64,000 nucleotides of DNA, taken from Branchiostoma floridae (taxonomy: Eukaryota; Chordata; Leptocardii; Amphioxiformes; Branchiostomatidae). Position 1 is the stretch's first letter. Each line of letters opens with the position of its first letter. Location: contig NC_049988.1 of the NCBI RefSeq assembly GCF_000003815.2, positions 16,621,930 to 16,685,929 of the forward strand, given 5' to 3'. Shown here in pieces: positions 45,240 to 56,259 of the stretch. The notes beneath the pieces were generated by a model that saw only the letters and a program-made list of their open reading frames with translations, did no database searches and was not told the DNA's origin. The translations under genes and the position numbers were made by a program.

Positions 45240-45395
45240 GATAACCTGTCCATTTAGTCTAGAAACGCAACAGTGACGCATGTCAGTGGGAGCGCAACAG
45301 AACATCGTCGAAAATAACACAACAGTGACACAATGAACGAACCCCGAAGCGACGCAAGCGTGACGCAAGTGCAGTGGGAGCCCACCTTAAGCTCC
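45240..45395. mobile_element. M2-related MITE, short variant
   Basis: CAGTGACGCATGTCAGTGGG and GAACGAACCCCGAAGCGACG...GTGCAGTGGGAGCCCACCTT are M2-like termini with substitutions. Confidence 0.5.
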
Positions 45396-45454
45396 GTTTG
45401 TAATTCCACTCTATATTGACAACAAAAGCCCAATTTTTGCCAGTTGGCGTGTCT

Positions 45455-45735
45455 GTGTGTTTGAACTAAGGACTTTGTTTCCTGGAAAATAAAGTTTAAA
45501 ACATCCAAGTTGGGATTTGAACTAAAGACTTTGTTTCCTGGAAAATAAAGTTCAAAACACCCAAGTTGGAGTTTGAACCGAAGGCTTTGTGTCCTGGAAA
45601 AATTTGTTCAAAACGCCCAAGGTGGAGTTTAAACCAAAGGCTTTGTGTCCCATAAAATCATGTTCAAAACACCCAAGTTGGGGATTTAACCAAAGACTTT
45701 GTGTCCCGAAAATAAATGTTCTAAAATCTTCTAGA
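45455..45735. repeat. 56-bp tandem repeat, ~5 units
   Basis: CCAAGTTGG or CCAAGGTGG at 45504, 45560, 45616 and 45672, exactly 56 bp apart. Each is followed by TTTGAACTAAAGACTTTGTT-type sequence. Confidence 0.85.
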
Positions 45736-45800
45736 CATGGCAGGATCATCTTGAAGCTTTGGGCTTGTGCTTTTGCCAAATCAACTTAACGTAACGGTTA

Positions 45801-46212
45801 CTCTACCAACTGGGTAACGTTATATTCTCTAAACCGTCAGACGTTTCAGGTAGTATCCACTTTCGTTGATTAAGAAAGACATGTATCTAACCGTATACCT
45901 AGCTATGAATTGATATGTATTGACAAGAGCACAAATGTTAGATAGCTTCAACCACAAACAAAATTAACTTGAAAATCAAGACAAGACGAATGCCAAGAAG
46001 TCCATCAGCTCCCGTTGTTTTATCTTCCTACGCAGCGTGTCCAACGGCGATAGCAAACCGCCTGTTGTAGTGCCATAGGAGACACTGCGTAAGAGGATGC
46101 TGTTGTTTACGTACAGGAGCTAATGTTGTCTCTTGTGGTAGCACAGTAGATGGCAATGGATTTTACCTGAAACGTCTGACCGCTTACAAGAGTTATCCAG
46201 CTGCCTGGGTAC
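45801..46212. mobile_element. Foldback element family H-like, ~55-bp TIRs
   Basis: Left CCAACTGGGTAACG...CCGTCAGACGTTTCAGGTAG, right ACCTGAAACGTCTGACCGCT...CAGCTGCCTGGG. ~300 bp of unrelated interior. Confidence 0.55.
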
Positions 46213-46751
46213 CTTTAATCCTGTGTATATTACCTTACGGCCATGTGGATGACATCCTCGCATTCATCAGTTTTCAGCCGTTTCCAACGAAAACATGTTT
46301 TCAACCAAACCGTACAACGTGCAAACAGCTGTAAACTGAGAAAATATATGCCGTAGATTGTTAACAAATGTCTGAAAACGGATACTGATGTCATAGAACG
46401 CCCAGAAAAAGGAATTTCAAAGGTTAATATATGAATAAATGTGAAAGAATAAAATAAAATCTGTGTGTTAACTTATTAGTTCAACCTTCCTGACCACTTA
46501 AATCCCACAATGAAGTCAACTTTTTCATTTTGCAAATGTTTCTTTTTATTTGCACGCTTGCATCAGTTTGGGGATACCCATAGAATGTCATCCATATAAT
46601 CAAATCAACACAGCCTTACCCGGATCCCTGTCTTTCATCGACGTTTCCACAAACATGTTCTGGTCCCGCTATCAGCATCAAGCATCTGGCGAATCCAATT
46701 ATTTATTCTCTTTGTTGAGCTGCTATCAGATACTCAACAGTCAGTACGTCC

Positions 46752-46990
46752 ACCAGTTTATCGGTAATTTTGTACCTCATGCAAGGGCTGGACATCGATA
46801 GTGAAACTGAGGTTCCTGCACGTCCCGCCAGGTGTCGTGACAGCATTTCCCGTGGAATTTGTCCTCCAGTTTTATATCAGCAATTTTGTACATCATGCAA
46901 TGCCTGGACATCGTAAGTGAAACTGAGCTTCTTGCTTGTCCCGCCAGGTGTCGTGACTGCATTTCTGGTGCAATTTGTCTTCCACAACAA
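46752..46990. repeat. ~117-bp tandem duplication
   Basis: TGCAAGGGCTGGACATCGAT AGTGAAACTGAG... CCGCCAGGTGTCGTGACAGC (46780-46840) recurs at 46897-46960 with ~10 percent differences. It keeps a minus-strand frame open (to 47106), but no motif is recognised. Confidence 0.65.
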
Positions 46991-46994
46991 AACT

Positions 46995-47780
46995 GCCCCT
47001 GGTGACTCTGTGAGCTTCTTAGTCCAAAAGTCAAGTTATTTACATATCCTATATGATAATCGTATACAAGAATAGCCGCATATATCGCTCCACCCCATTG
47101 TAGCATTGCTTTAACTATTTATTGCTGAAGTTTCATCACAATGAAACTCAGGATAAGTAAATATGTCTGTACTCTCTCGCAATTTTTCATATGTACCGCA
47201 ACCCTACCTGCAGTGCCAATAGTATATGATAGGCGGCACTAATGAATCGCAACAAAATGTATTTTTCTCTTACATTGACAATGCTCACACTCATTCAATG
47301 CTAACTGAATGTAATAATCCATGTACTTGTAATGAATGAAAGAGTACATCAATATTTAAATTTTTTTTCGAAGCATGAAAGTTCGTCTGTGTTGGTACAA
47401 TACATTATAGTGAACAAGGTCGATGGAGTTTGACCAAATTTAGGGTAAGTCCCTGTTTTAATTCAGTGTTGGACAGAAAGTTTAGAAATTTCTGTAATGG
47501 TTTTTATCTAGTTGCAGGGATGAGTTTGTCTATATATATCATGCATTACAGTCAACTCATCATAGTCGGCTGTCAATATGGTCATTCGGGGATAGAAGCC
47601 AATTGGCCTTTGATTGTATCATTGATTCACCCGTCTGCGTGTTGGTAAAAGATTGTTATGGGTTTATAGCCATTTGGGTCAGCTTTCATGATAGAGTATG
47701 ATCACAACCGTACATGCATGCAAAAAATCTGTCATTTTTTTTTATAACTTGAATAACGTAGATACAAAGCTCTCTTTATT
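46995..47780. other. No gene seen
   Basis: AT-rich intergenic sequence. Confidence 0.4.
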
Positions 47781-47782
47781 TT

Positions 47783-47968
47783 AGATTGCAGTTTATACTT
47801 TAACGATAAGAAATTTTCCGCACTTAACTTTAAATCTATGATTAGTTGATGCTAAAATGATCTTTCTTCTGCGTGGTTAGATTGCAGTTTATACTTTAAC
47901 GATAAGAAATTTTCCGCACTTTAAATCTATGACTAGTTGATGCTAAAATGATCTTTCTTCTGCGTTTC
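47783..47968. repeat. ~96-bp tandem duplication
   Basis: AGATTGCAGTTTATACTTTA ACGATAAGAAATTTTCCGCA...CTTTCTTCTGCGT is present twice. The second copy lacks six bases in CTTAACTTTAAATC. Confidence 0.9.
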
Positions 47969-48069
47969 TATATTAAACAATCCCACCTTAAGCTATATTC
48001 TTACCATTACAAATATTTATGTCCTAGATTGCATTAGATATCCTGTCACCATAGGCACTTAATCACGAT

Positions 48070-48125
48070 ACGTATGAGCGTACAATAAATGCTATCATTC
48101 ATTCATTTATTCATTGAAATTAGAA
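48070..48125 (+). mobile_element. LINE 3' tail with ATTC microsatellite
   Basis: GTACAATAAATGCTATC followed by ATTCATTCATTTATTCATTG, the signature end of CR1/L2-type non-LTR elements. No upstream ORF recognised. Confidence 0.45.
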
Positions 48126-48129
48126 GAGG

Positions 48130-49005
48130 ATACCATGCTTTTTGGCAAAGGTCTTCCAAGTCCATGATGATAACAAAAGTGATTGACAGAGCTTGTTATC
48201 TTGCATAGACACACATTGTTACTTACATAGGCGCGGGTTTGTTAGAGGGGAAATATATATGAAGACAGCATGCGAGTTTTCGATGACGATGTTACTTTTT
48301 TTACCCCGGGGAAGTAATATCACTTTTCAAGTATGAGATATTGTTTTGGATAATGTTTGTGTGTTCGTAACTGCTGTAACTCTAGTTCCTTTTGATGATA
48401 ATGTTATTAAAGCCCAAAGAAACATTTCAATTTCGGGCCCCTAGCAGCCTTGTCATGTACTGCAGTATCACGGCATAACAAACCACAACTGCTTCTTTCA
48501 AAAGAAAACTGTGGAAACACCTAGGCGACCCTTAAGCTTACGCATAGTCATACACGTGTATATACAGACCCTGACCTCTCATTGCAAAAAATGATGTTGA
48601 CAAGTGATGTTATATATTTAATTATAGATAATAACATGTATGTCAACCTACACCGTGTATATATAAATGTTCTTTTTTGTTTTCATTCCTATCTTTTATG
48701 AACTTAGAAAATTGTTATTGATGAGTATATCCTGTCCAAATCCTCATGTATTGTCCCTGTTTTTATCAGCAGGGTTAGCCCTTTGTAACTGTGACTGCCT
48801 GTGTGTCTGTCCGGTGATGTCAATGACCGTTCGTCTTCTGAAGGCTTTGAAGCTAGACGCTTAAAGAATGACGTGTAGGTTTGAGTTTGATCCCTGTGGT
48901 GTTGTTCCCTCAACATGTACGCTACCGGAAAGGATTGCAGTCCCCCAGGAAGGTCCACTGTTCATTGCGTTTGCAGGAAAGTGCCAGGGGAAGTTCTCCC
49001 GTACA
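48130..49005. other. No gene seen
   Basis: Intergenic; GGGCCCCTAGCAGCC near 48437 relates to 42955-43100. Confidence 0.4.
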
Positions 49006-49008
49006 GTG

Positions 49009-49812
49009 AACCTGTAAATACTCTACACATGTACATCGCCTGACTTGTCTGTCACAACCAGTGGAAGAGCGGCTGTCTAGTGAGATAAACTAAATTTAGT
49101 TAGATATCACGTCAACAATTCCCTTCAGTCACCGTTTTATTAGCTAATTAGGCCATCTCATATCAAAAGGAACCTGTAAATACTGTACACATCGTCTGAC
49201 TTCTCTGTCACAATCAGTGGAAGAGCAATTTTCCAGTAAGATAAACTAAATTTATCTGTATCTGTATCTATATAAATTTAGTTAGATATCACGTCAACAA
49301 TTCCCTTCAGTCGCCGTTCGAATTCTATCATGTAAATAGGCCATCTCATAGCAAAAGGAACCTGTAAATAATGAACACATCGTCTGACTTCTCTGTCACA
49401 ATTAGTGGAAGAGCGGCTGTCCAGTTAGACAAACTAGTTAGATACCACCTCAATTGTTCCCTTCAGTCGCCGTTCGAATTCTATCATCTAAATAGGCCAT
49501 CTCATAGCAAAAGGAACCTGTAAATAATGTACACATCGTCTGACTTCTCTGTCACAATTAGTGGAAGAGCGGCTGTCCAGTTAGACAAACTAGTTAGTTA
49601 TCACCTCAATTGTTCCCTTCAGTCATCGTTCGAATTCTATCATCTAATCAGGCCATCCCATATCAAAAGGAACCTGTAAATAATGTACACATCGTCTGAC
49701 TTGTCTGTCACAATTAGTGGAAAAACAGCTGTCCAGTGAGCTAGTTCTTCAACACGTCAACAATTCACTTCAGTCACCGTTCTATCATCTAATTAGGTCA
49801 TCTCACCCCAAG
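49009..49812. repeat. ~156-188-bp tandem repeat, five units
   Basis: AACCTGTAAATA starts units near 49010, 49171, 49359, 49515 and 49671. Each has ACACATCGTCTGACTT.TCTG, TGGAAGAGC and TTCCCTTCAGTC.CCGTTC. Unit 2 carries an extra ~28-bp insertion (TTATCTGTATCTGTATCTAT). Confidence 0.9.
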
Positions 49813-49814
49813 AC

Positions 49815-50660
49815 TGAAAGGAAATTTCCACTCTCAATCTCAACATAATACGTCATTAGATAGTTTCCTGTGTGGCCAATTTCCTCGCAATTTCCTGTCC
49901 ATTTTTTACCAAGATCTCGGCCTACTACCTCCTGCTGAAATCATTAATCTTGCGAAAATGGGCCATTGAACAGTTAGATGAAGCATATAGCTAATTTCCT
50001 GCGTGGCCTGTGTCTACTAGTACTACAGAAGATGAATGACTGTTACTTCCCGATAACACCAACGCAAGGGTCAATAATAAAGCACTTCAAATGGAGTCGT
50101 GATCCATCTCTCTCATCCCATCTATTCGTAAGGCAAATGAAAAAAAGTACTACGAGGCCAGTTCTAATGCCACTTGTTTTATAGCGGGCTCCTTTTTTCA
50201 TAGAATGAGTTGAAATTTGGCACAAAGAATATATCCTCATGAGATTGACGTATCTCAATTTGTTGTTAAAATTTTTATGAGTGACTGAGTTGATTTGAGA
50301 GATGACCACACCCTTGTTATTCCGTCGGAAGAAAAATTTCAATTAAAACTAAGTGACTGTAGGATTAATCACAACACATGACATTTTAATCCAGAATATT
50401 TATTTTGACCCCTGATAGAAATGTCATCGTCCAAAGTGACATAGATACGATATTTACATACTAGGTGCATACAATTTACAAAAGTGAAAAAAAATTTTTA
50501 GTGACAACAATTCTTTAAATTACAATCCAATTACTACCTGTAAATTTCCTTTAAAAATCTAGACGAAATCTCTCGTAACGTGCTAGCAAGTACTGATTGT
50601 CAAAGTCTATACACTTGCGGTAGTATCCGCATAATAACTATTAAATGTTTGATACCACTA
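49815..50660. other. No gene seen
   Basis: AT-rich intergenic sequence; no repeats recognised. Confidence 0.4.
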
Positions 50661-50663
50661 CAA

Positions 50664-50800
50664 GATGGCACAGTGGCCAAGTGGTTAGGGGTGCAGGCTC
50701 AGAACCTGGAGGTACCGAGTTTGAATCCCTGATAGGTCCTGATATTGTGCACTTAGGCAAGGCACTTGAAACAAATTTTACACTCGACACGTACGTACGG
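50664..50800 (+). repeat. SINE S3, tRNA-Leu-like head
   Basis: GGCACAGTGGCCAAGTGGTT (A box) and GAGTTTGAATCCC (B box) are spaced as in a tRNA with a long variable arm. They are followed by body sequence GTGCACTTAGGCAAGGCACT. The acceptor stem does not close, so it is a SINE rather than a tRNA gene. Confidence 0.7.
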
Positions 50801-50992
50801 TCCCCTTTCCACTAAGTCAAATTAATCCGTCCGAATATACAACTTTGTACTCTTCAATATAACCTTGTGTTACACCAAGAGGTGGTTTACCGGGTATACA
50901 ATATTTAAATACCAAGAAATAAACAATTTTCACAAACGTTCAAACAGATCCGGCTTATACAAATCAATAACTAAAATTTATATCCTTAGAAA

Positions 50993-51412
50993 TAGTGGTG
51001 TGTACCTAAACTCATATTCAGGTTCAGGTCCGGATTCAAGTCCAGCAGTTCAGGTTCAGGTCTGGACTTATAAGTCCGGACCTGAACCCATCATTGCGTA
51101 TCATGTGCGCTAGAATTTTTTCTTTTTTGAGGGGGAGGGGGGATGGTGCATATAAATTGCATGCTAGCATGAACTGAAATGCAATGTGAAAAATACATGC
51201 AAATTATATACAGCCAGTGTAAACACGAAATGTTTTTTGTCTTTTTTTCACTGTCTATGGAGGGTTTTAGATGGTTTAGAACAAGAAAATTCAATATAAA
51301 TGACAGATAGCTTTTTGCAAGCCCGGACTTGAGTCCGGACATTTAGGGTTTTTTTTGGACTTGGACCTAAACATTTTTAGGTCCAAGTCCGGCCTTTAGG
51401 TACGCACCACTA
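50993..51412. mobile_element. hAT-type MITE with 8-bp target duplication
   Basis: 420 bp; termini TAGTGGTGTGTACCTAAA and TTTAGGTACGCACCACTA. Exact 8-bp direct repeats CTTAGAAA flank it (50985-50992, 51413-51420). The subterminal region is built from TCCGGACCTGAACC / GGTTCAGGTCC motifs in both orientations. No transposase. Confidence 0.9.
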
Positions 51413-51424
51413 CTTAGAAATGTA

Positions 51425-52370
51425 TCTATGTGTTGCATGGGCTCCTTAATACATGTAAGATTTAGAAATATATTCTGAAAGTATTTACGAACAAATAGCT
51501 ATAAGTTAGCCTGGTAACCACAACACCGTCGAGCTCGCTGCTATCTCTACGGTAGTAAGAGTGTAGCCGGCCCGTCTACTTCATTTCATTTTCGCACGAC
51601 GGGAAATTATTACGTGGTCAGTTTAATTTCACGGTGATGAAAACTCAGATGAGACGTCAAGCTAAAAACGTACGCTAAGAAAAACATGTACTGACCGATG
51701 CTTAGCAGGCTGGGCCAGGTAAAACACTCCTAGAGCGGCAGAGAAGAATGGTGACCAGGCTAACAAAAGTTTAATCACAGTCTCTTACAAAAAATGTTTT
51801 AACTTGAAAGTGCGATAAATAATATATCTAAACGTGCGAGCAGATCTTGATAAAAGTACACAAATAAATCTTGATTAGAATATTCTTATATAACGTTACA
51901 AGTACAAAAATCGTGAGGGAACTAAGATGTCTAATGGTATAGCAAATGCGAATAGATAGCTACTGGCAGATGAATGAATGGAAGATTGACTGAAAGTTCA
52001 TCAAGTATATCATTGTGTCAAGACGAATCACCTAGGTCGTGAGACCTTTTATGCCATACCTGTGACGCGAAAACGTTCGATACGGGACGTGTTCCGGACC
52101 GGGCCACAACTTCCATATCACACAGGTTTGAAAGGCGTATCAGACAGGTTTCCTTCGAGTAAATCGAACCATTTCGAACGGGCCGAATACGGCACGGTTA
52201 GCAATTCGAGTACCTGATTCGGACGGTGGAACATTGGTACCAGCCCGACCGCGGGTCGGATCGCCCGACGGCCGAAGGGTGATGCGGAATACACCGTGTT
52301 GTATTCTATATATAATAAGACATATATTGTGTAAATACGACGGTTACGTAACCATACTGCTTCAAAACAA
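51425..52370. other. No gene seen; CpG-rich block 52040-52285
   Basis: 52040-52285 is unusually CpG-rich for its AT-rich context (GACGCGAAAACGTTCGATAC, CGACCGCGGGTCGGATCGCC). It lacks an ORF or clear inverted repeat. Confidence 0.35.
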
Positions 52371-52379
52371 ATGAGGTAG

Positions 52380-52905
52380 AGAAAACAAATGAGGTAGAGA
52401 TGCTAGACAGTAAACAATTGTAAACTAGAGTTCCACGACCTTATACCTTCGCCAAATGAGGTTTACCTTTCCGAATGACATATCATGAATGGCAAATAAG
52501 GCCTTATTTGCATCAATCATATCAATGAATAACCCAAATGATATTACGTTGTTTAAAGTATAAACGTCCTATCGAAGCACAAAAGGCTTGTATCATTTCT
52601 TGGTAAATCAGGTAATCAAAGCCCTGATTTGCGTGGCCTATGTCTAACAATGTCCATCGTCATTCACTTACAAACGCTACAAGAATTCCCATCAATGAAA
52701 TCTACGGAGGCACATGTATAATATTTTCCGATAAACTATGCAAATTAGGCCTTTATTTGCATAATTGATACCGATTGAAATATGTCTACTTTTCAGTTTC
52801 ATCTGCCGCGTGTTTGAGGGTCCTATCATGAAATGTATCTGAATCATAAACTTTCCCCATTAATTTTGCAAGTTGCCCGCTGATTGGCAAAATTAGTTAA
52901 GCCTC
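52380..52905. repeat. Possible old dispersed repeat
   Basis: A 17-bp tandem ACAAATGAGGTAGAGA pair at 52369-52402, then sequence with TATGCAAATTAGGCCTTTAT TTGCATAATTG. The phrasing (GGCAAATAAGGCCTTATTTGC near 52491, repeated as GCAAATTAGGCC near 52740) suggests a decayed repeat. Confidence 0.3.
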
Positions 52906-53109
52906 AACGATGCCTCAACCCCTGATTGAAAGCCTGAAATACGAATGGCCCCTGCAGTTTTAAAATAAATCGCTTGTTGTCCCAAACTATATCACTTACT
53001 CTCTGGCCCAAGAGCGATATAAAGCCATAAAATCTCGACCTTAGCATGTCCAGAACATGAGATATATATAGTTTTCGTCCACATTCGTCAATTGCGATTT
53101 TCTTAAGTA

Positions 53110-53225
53110 AAAGACTATTCTCTTTACATTTTGTGTAGCTCATGGCCTTTATATATAATACTTTTTCGTTCTCGAAAGCTGCCTGGCAGGGCCCCGGTTT
53201 GAAATGGTATTAATATGGGCCTAAA
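53110..53225. repeat. Repeat family P, third copy
   Basis: ACATTTTGTGTAGCTC...CTTTTTCGTTCTCGAAAGCT...AGGGCCCCGGTTTGAAATG matches 10535-10610. Confidence 0.55.
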
Positions 53226-53464
53226 AGAGGTATCTCACTGCACTTGGGGCACTGGTGCGGCGCGGCACTGTGTTTTTCATTCACTGCGGCACTGTTGTAT
53301 TAAAAGTTTAGAAATGACGTAATACGTAAAAGTATGACTTTTTAGAAGACAGCAAAATACACGAAACGCAAGAAAATTTGTTCTTTATCTCTGAAATTCG
53401 TTATGTAATTTTTCGAACCCCGCAGTGCCGCACCGGTACCCCAAGTGTAGTGAGATACCACCTG
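53226..53464. mobile_element. MITE family M2, copy 2
   Basis: TATCTCACTGCACTTGGGGC at the left, CCCAAGTGTAGTGAGATACC at the right; centre with CGCAAGAAAATTTGTTCTTT. Confidence 0.85.
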
Positions 53465-53470
53465 ACAGGA

Positions 53471-53706
53471 AAGGTGGACTCTCACTGCACTTGGGGCACC
53501 AGTGCGGCACTGCGGGGTCCGTTCACTGGCACTGTTTTTTTTTTTTTTTATAATTTAGACATTATGTAATAGTTAAAAGTGTGACTTAGAAGACAACAAA
53601 ATACACAAGAAAACAAGAAAATTCGTTTTTATCTCTGAAACTCGTTGAGTCATCTACAAACCCCGCAGTGCCGCACCGGTGCCCTAAGTGCCATGAGAGT
53701 CCACCT
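53471..53706. mobile_element. MITE family M2, copy 3
   Basis: AAGGTGGACTCTCACTGCAC at the left, TGAGAGTCCACCTT at the right. A 17-T run lies in the left half. Six bases separate it from copy 2, in the same orientation. Confidence 0.85.
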
Positions 53707-53892
53707 TTACAGGGAGTAACCAGGACCATTGATGTAATACATTCGTCTTACACCTGATTATCTTCTATGTTGATCTCGCCGTTCGGACCAGAACTCACGG
53801 GAGTGAGCTTATCCACGCCGGTTTCCCCGGCCCCTAGCCCCAACTTCATCATACCTACAATAAAGAGAGAGAAGCATCATCATCATTATTAT

Positions 53893-54560
53893 TACCTCCA
53901 TGAAATGTCATGGAATGGAGGTTATATTTTCTGTTATGTGTCTCTGTCTGTGTAGATGATTACTCAAGAACGGCTGGATGGATTGGTTTCATACTTGTTG
54001 TGTTGGTGGGGTGTGATGAAAGCTCGAATCGATGAGATCTTGGGAGCCGTATCTATCGTTATAATTGATGTAATAATATCAGAAATCACCCCTATATTTG
54101 AGATATATTGGTACAGGCATCGTGCTGTATGTGTTTGTTAATGGGCTTAGCTGCAAGCAGATAGTGAGGTGACAGCTGTTTGGGGAACCCCCAGTAGTTT
54201 TATTTATGTCTGCTTAGGACTGTTTGAAATATTTGTAACAGTTGGCACAGTAGTTACCTCCATGAAATGTCATGGAGGTTATATTTTCTGATATGTGTCT
54301 CTGTCTGTGTACAAGATTACTCAAGAACGGCTGGATGGATTGGTTTCATACTTGTTGTGTTGGTGGGCTGTGATAAAAGCTCGAATCGATGTGATTTTGG
54401 GCGCCGTATCTGTCGTTATAATCGATGTAATAATATCAGAAATCCCCCCTATAAATACACCACTACTTTCCCATAACATTTATAACCATTAGTCTCAAAT
54501 ACAACCGACTATAAACATACATACCATCCACAAAAAAGCAATAAATATTTCATGGAGGTA
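53893..54560. repeat. Two copies of a CCTCCATGAAATGTCATGGAGG-headed repeat
   Basis: 53896-54090 and 54255-54450 are ~90 percent alike: ATTACTCAAGAACGGCTGGA, TTGGTTTCATACTTGTTGTG, TAATAATATCAGAAATC. Each starts with the small palindrome CCTCCATGA-AATG-TCATGGAGG, and ATTTCATGGAGGTATGTGGT lies at the far end (54548-54567). Parts of a transposon family; no intact ORF. Confidence 0.65.
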
Positions 54561-54699
54561 TGTGGTCCCCGAACTCTAGTTCATCCTCTTTTTTGAGGTG
54601 CAGCAAGTAAAGTCTGACCTCCAGAACAGTCTGTTTTCATCGCAATGAGAAGTCCCGAGTCCTCTAGGCCAGTTTTTGGCTCAATACGTTTCTTCAAAG

Positions 54700-55310
54700 G
54701 AAGCCTTGGGCGACCAACATGTTTTTTTTACATAAACTAGGTGACCAAAACAGGAGTTTTCCGGCAGGTGGCCGACAAGGAGTAATCGGTTTTGTTAGAG
54801 AAGCATTGTTCAAGAATATTAGAACCAAACAACACATCTCTCTCACTGGTACACCGAACGATATTTTCCATGTATTGCTCTCATGTTCAACTCATATATC
54901 CGTCTACGTAGGTCAGTTTCTTTATAATGTATTCCAACTGCGAGTCTCAGACCAGATCAATCATACATGACTGTACTGTTATCGATAATATTTTGTTGTT
55001 CTGTATATAGCCTCGTAGTACTATTGTCTGTATATAGCCATTAGTTGTTATTGATTGCCATACATTGTACCCTGTGCGATTGTTGAGCAATAATAGAAGA
55101 GGCTTGTAAACAATAGTATAGCATTGCTCCATGATGTTTTGTTTATCCAACTGCTTTCTTGTAACACTACTTGTAATAGTATCTAGTCTCTAGTATTCCA
55201 TGTAATACTGTTGAATAACTGCATTTAGCCCATGTGGGCAAGAACATGCAAATAAAGATCATTGATAAAATTCATTCATTCATTCATTGAATTCATTCAT
55301 TCATTCAGGC
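54700..55310 (+). mobile_element. LINE 3' end with ORF2-like C-terminus and ATTC tail
   Basis: The frame 54719-54970 contains TGTPNDIFHVLLSCSTHISV YVGQFL, reminiscent of the HLLL.C zinc-knuckle region at LINE ORF2 ends. A 3' UTR with repeated TCTGTATATAGCC follows, then AAATAAAGATCATTGATAAA and (ATTC)n at 55272-55310. Confidence 0.55.
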
Positions 55311-55365
55311 CATCAAATTCCATCCAAACTTCCTCACATTCACTGACAAAAAGAAAACAATTCTC

Positions 55366-55600
55366 CTTATAACATCACAAAACCCACACATAATAGAAAA
55401 AGTGGGATCTTTCGTCTTCCACTGTCTTCAAAAAAGGAGTCGAACCCAATAGCCCAGGACCAAGAGTTAGCTTTTACTAGTTTTAGACTAAAGTAGACAC
55501 TTGTGATATTGTATATCACACTGTTTGAATCTTTTATGTTAACTGCAATTAGCCCAAGGGCAAGAATTTGCAATAAACTTGATCTATTCATTCATACCGA
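55366..55600 (+). mobile_element. Non-LTR retrotransposon 3' end, copy 2
   Basis: Inverse match to 30889-31112. Ends GGCAAGAATTTGCAATAAAC TTGATCTATTCATTC, i.e. poly-A-like signal plus a short ATTC tail. The last bases overlap the final codons and stop of gene B on the other strand. Confidence 0.7.
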
Positions 55601-55749
55601 TCTCCTCCTTCGTGTTTTTGGCCATCCTGGGTCCGACGGCCGAGCCCGCCGTGTAGGAGTTCCCCTCTCGGAACGACTTGTTGAAGGCCTTCCTGAAGCT
55701 GTCCCCCATGATGCCATAGACGAAGGGGTTGACGCAGGAGTTGGCGTAG
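55584..55749 (-). CDS. Gene B terminal exon: TM7 and C-terminal tail
   Basis: 166 bp. Acceptor ATTCATTCAG|CTACGC; the first C completes a Ser codon (AG|C) from the TM6 exon, giving LCLSYANSCVNPFVYGIMGD. NPxxY is intact (NPFVY) and helix 8 reads SFRKAFNKSF without the two Cys of gene A. The tail is only ~30 residues (gene A ~65), ending KNTKEEIGMNE and TAG. The last three codons and stop fall in the ATTC tail of a retroelement, so the original C-terminus may have been longer. Confidence 0.88.
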
Positions 55750-56104
55750 CTGAATGAATGAATGAATGGTTTATTTGACATAGAGACATAGAAATTACAA
55801 ACAAGACATCACACTTACAGTCACTATAGTATGACTGAATTGCGGTGAATATTTACAATTATCACGCACACTACAACACGGTATACAAGGTTTAAAAGTG
55901 AGAAATTGTCGCAATGTTGTTTAAAATAAGATTAAAAACTAATAAGGTAAAGGATAATTATCATATTGCACTTTAAAGTATTGCACGTCAATATTGCACG
56001 AGAAGAGAAATACAAAACACTGTACATCTGATTCATCAATTGGGATTTCTATGCAAATATCAATTAACACCAGTACTGTAATGCAAGTTCGCAAGATGCA
56101 CAAC
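55750..56104 (-). mobile_element. Gene B TM6/TM7 intron, retroelement-like 3' end
   Basis: 355-bp intron, donor CTCAG|GTTGTG, acceptor CATTCATTCAG. Read on the minus strand, its end is TTTGTAATTTCTATGTCTCT ATGTCAAATAAACC then (ATTC)4, the layout of a CR1/L2-type 3' end. The upstream part repeats GTGCAATATTGACGTGCAAT. TCAG occurs at both exon junctions, as a short target duplication would. Gene A has no intron here. Confidence 0.6.
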
Positions 56105-56259
56105 CTGAGGCACAGGGCGGCGATCTTGAGCCACATGACCACGGGACCGAACCCGCCGGACAGGTCCGCCCGTTTGAAGGACCACCAGAGGTTCGCAGCG
56201 TGGTTCGGGGCCCAGCACAGGGCGAACAGGATCACAACTGTGGCCACCATACGCGTCAC
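56105..56259 (-). CDS. Gene B exon: TM6, ECL3, start of TM7
   Basis: 51 codons plus AG. Acceptor CCTACAG|GTGACG, phase 0; donor phase 2. VTRMVATVVILFALCWAPNH has the canonical C-W-x-P of TM6. ECL3 reads FKRADLSGGFGP, and TM7 begins WLKIAALCL. Aligns without gaps to the first part of the gene A terminal exon apart from ECL3 length. Confidence 0.92.
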
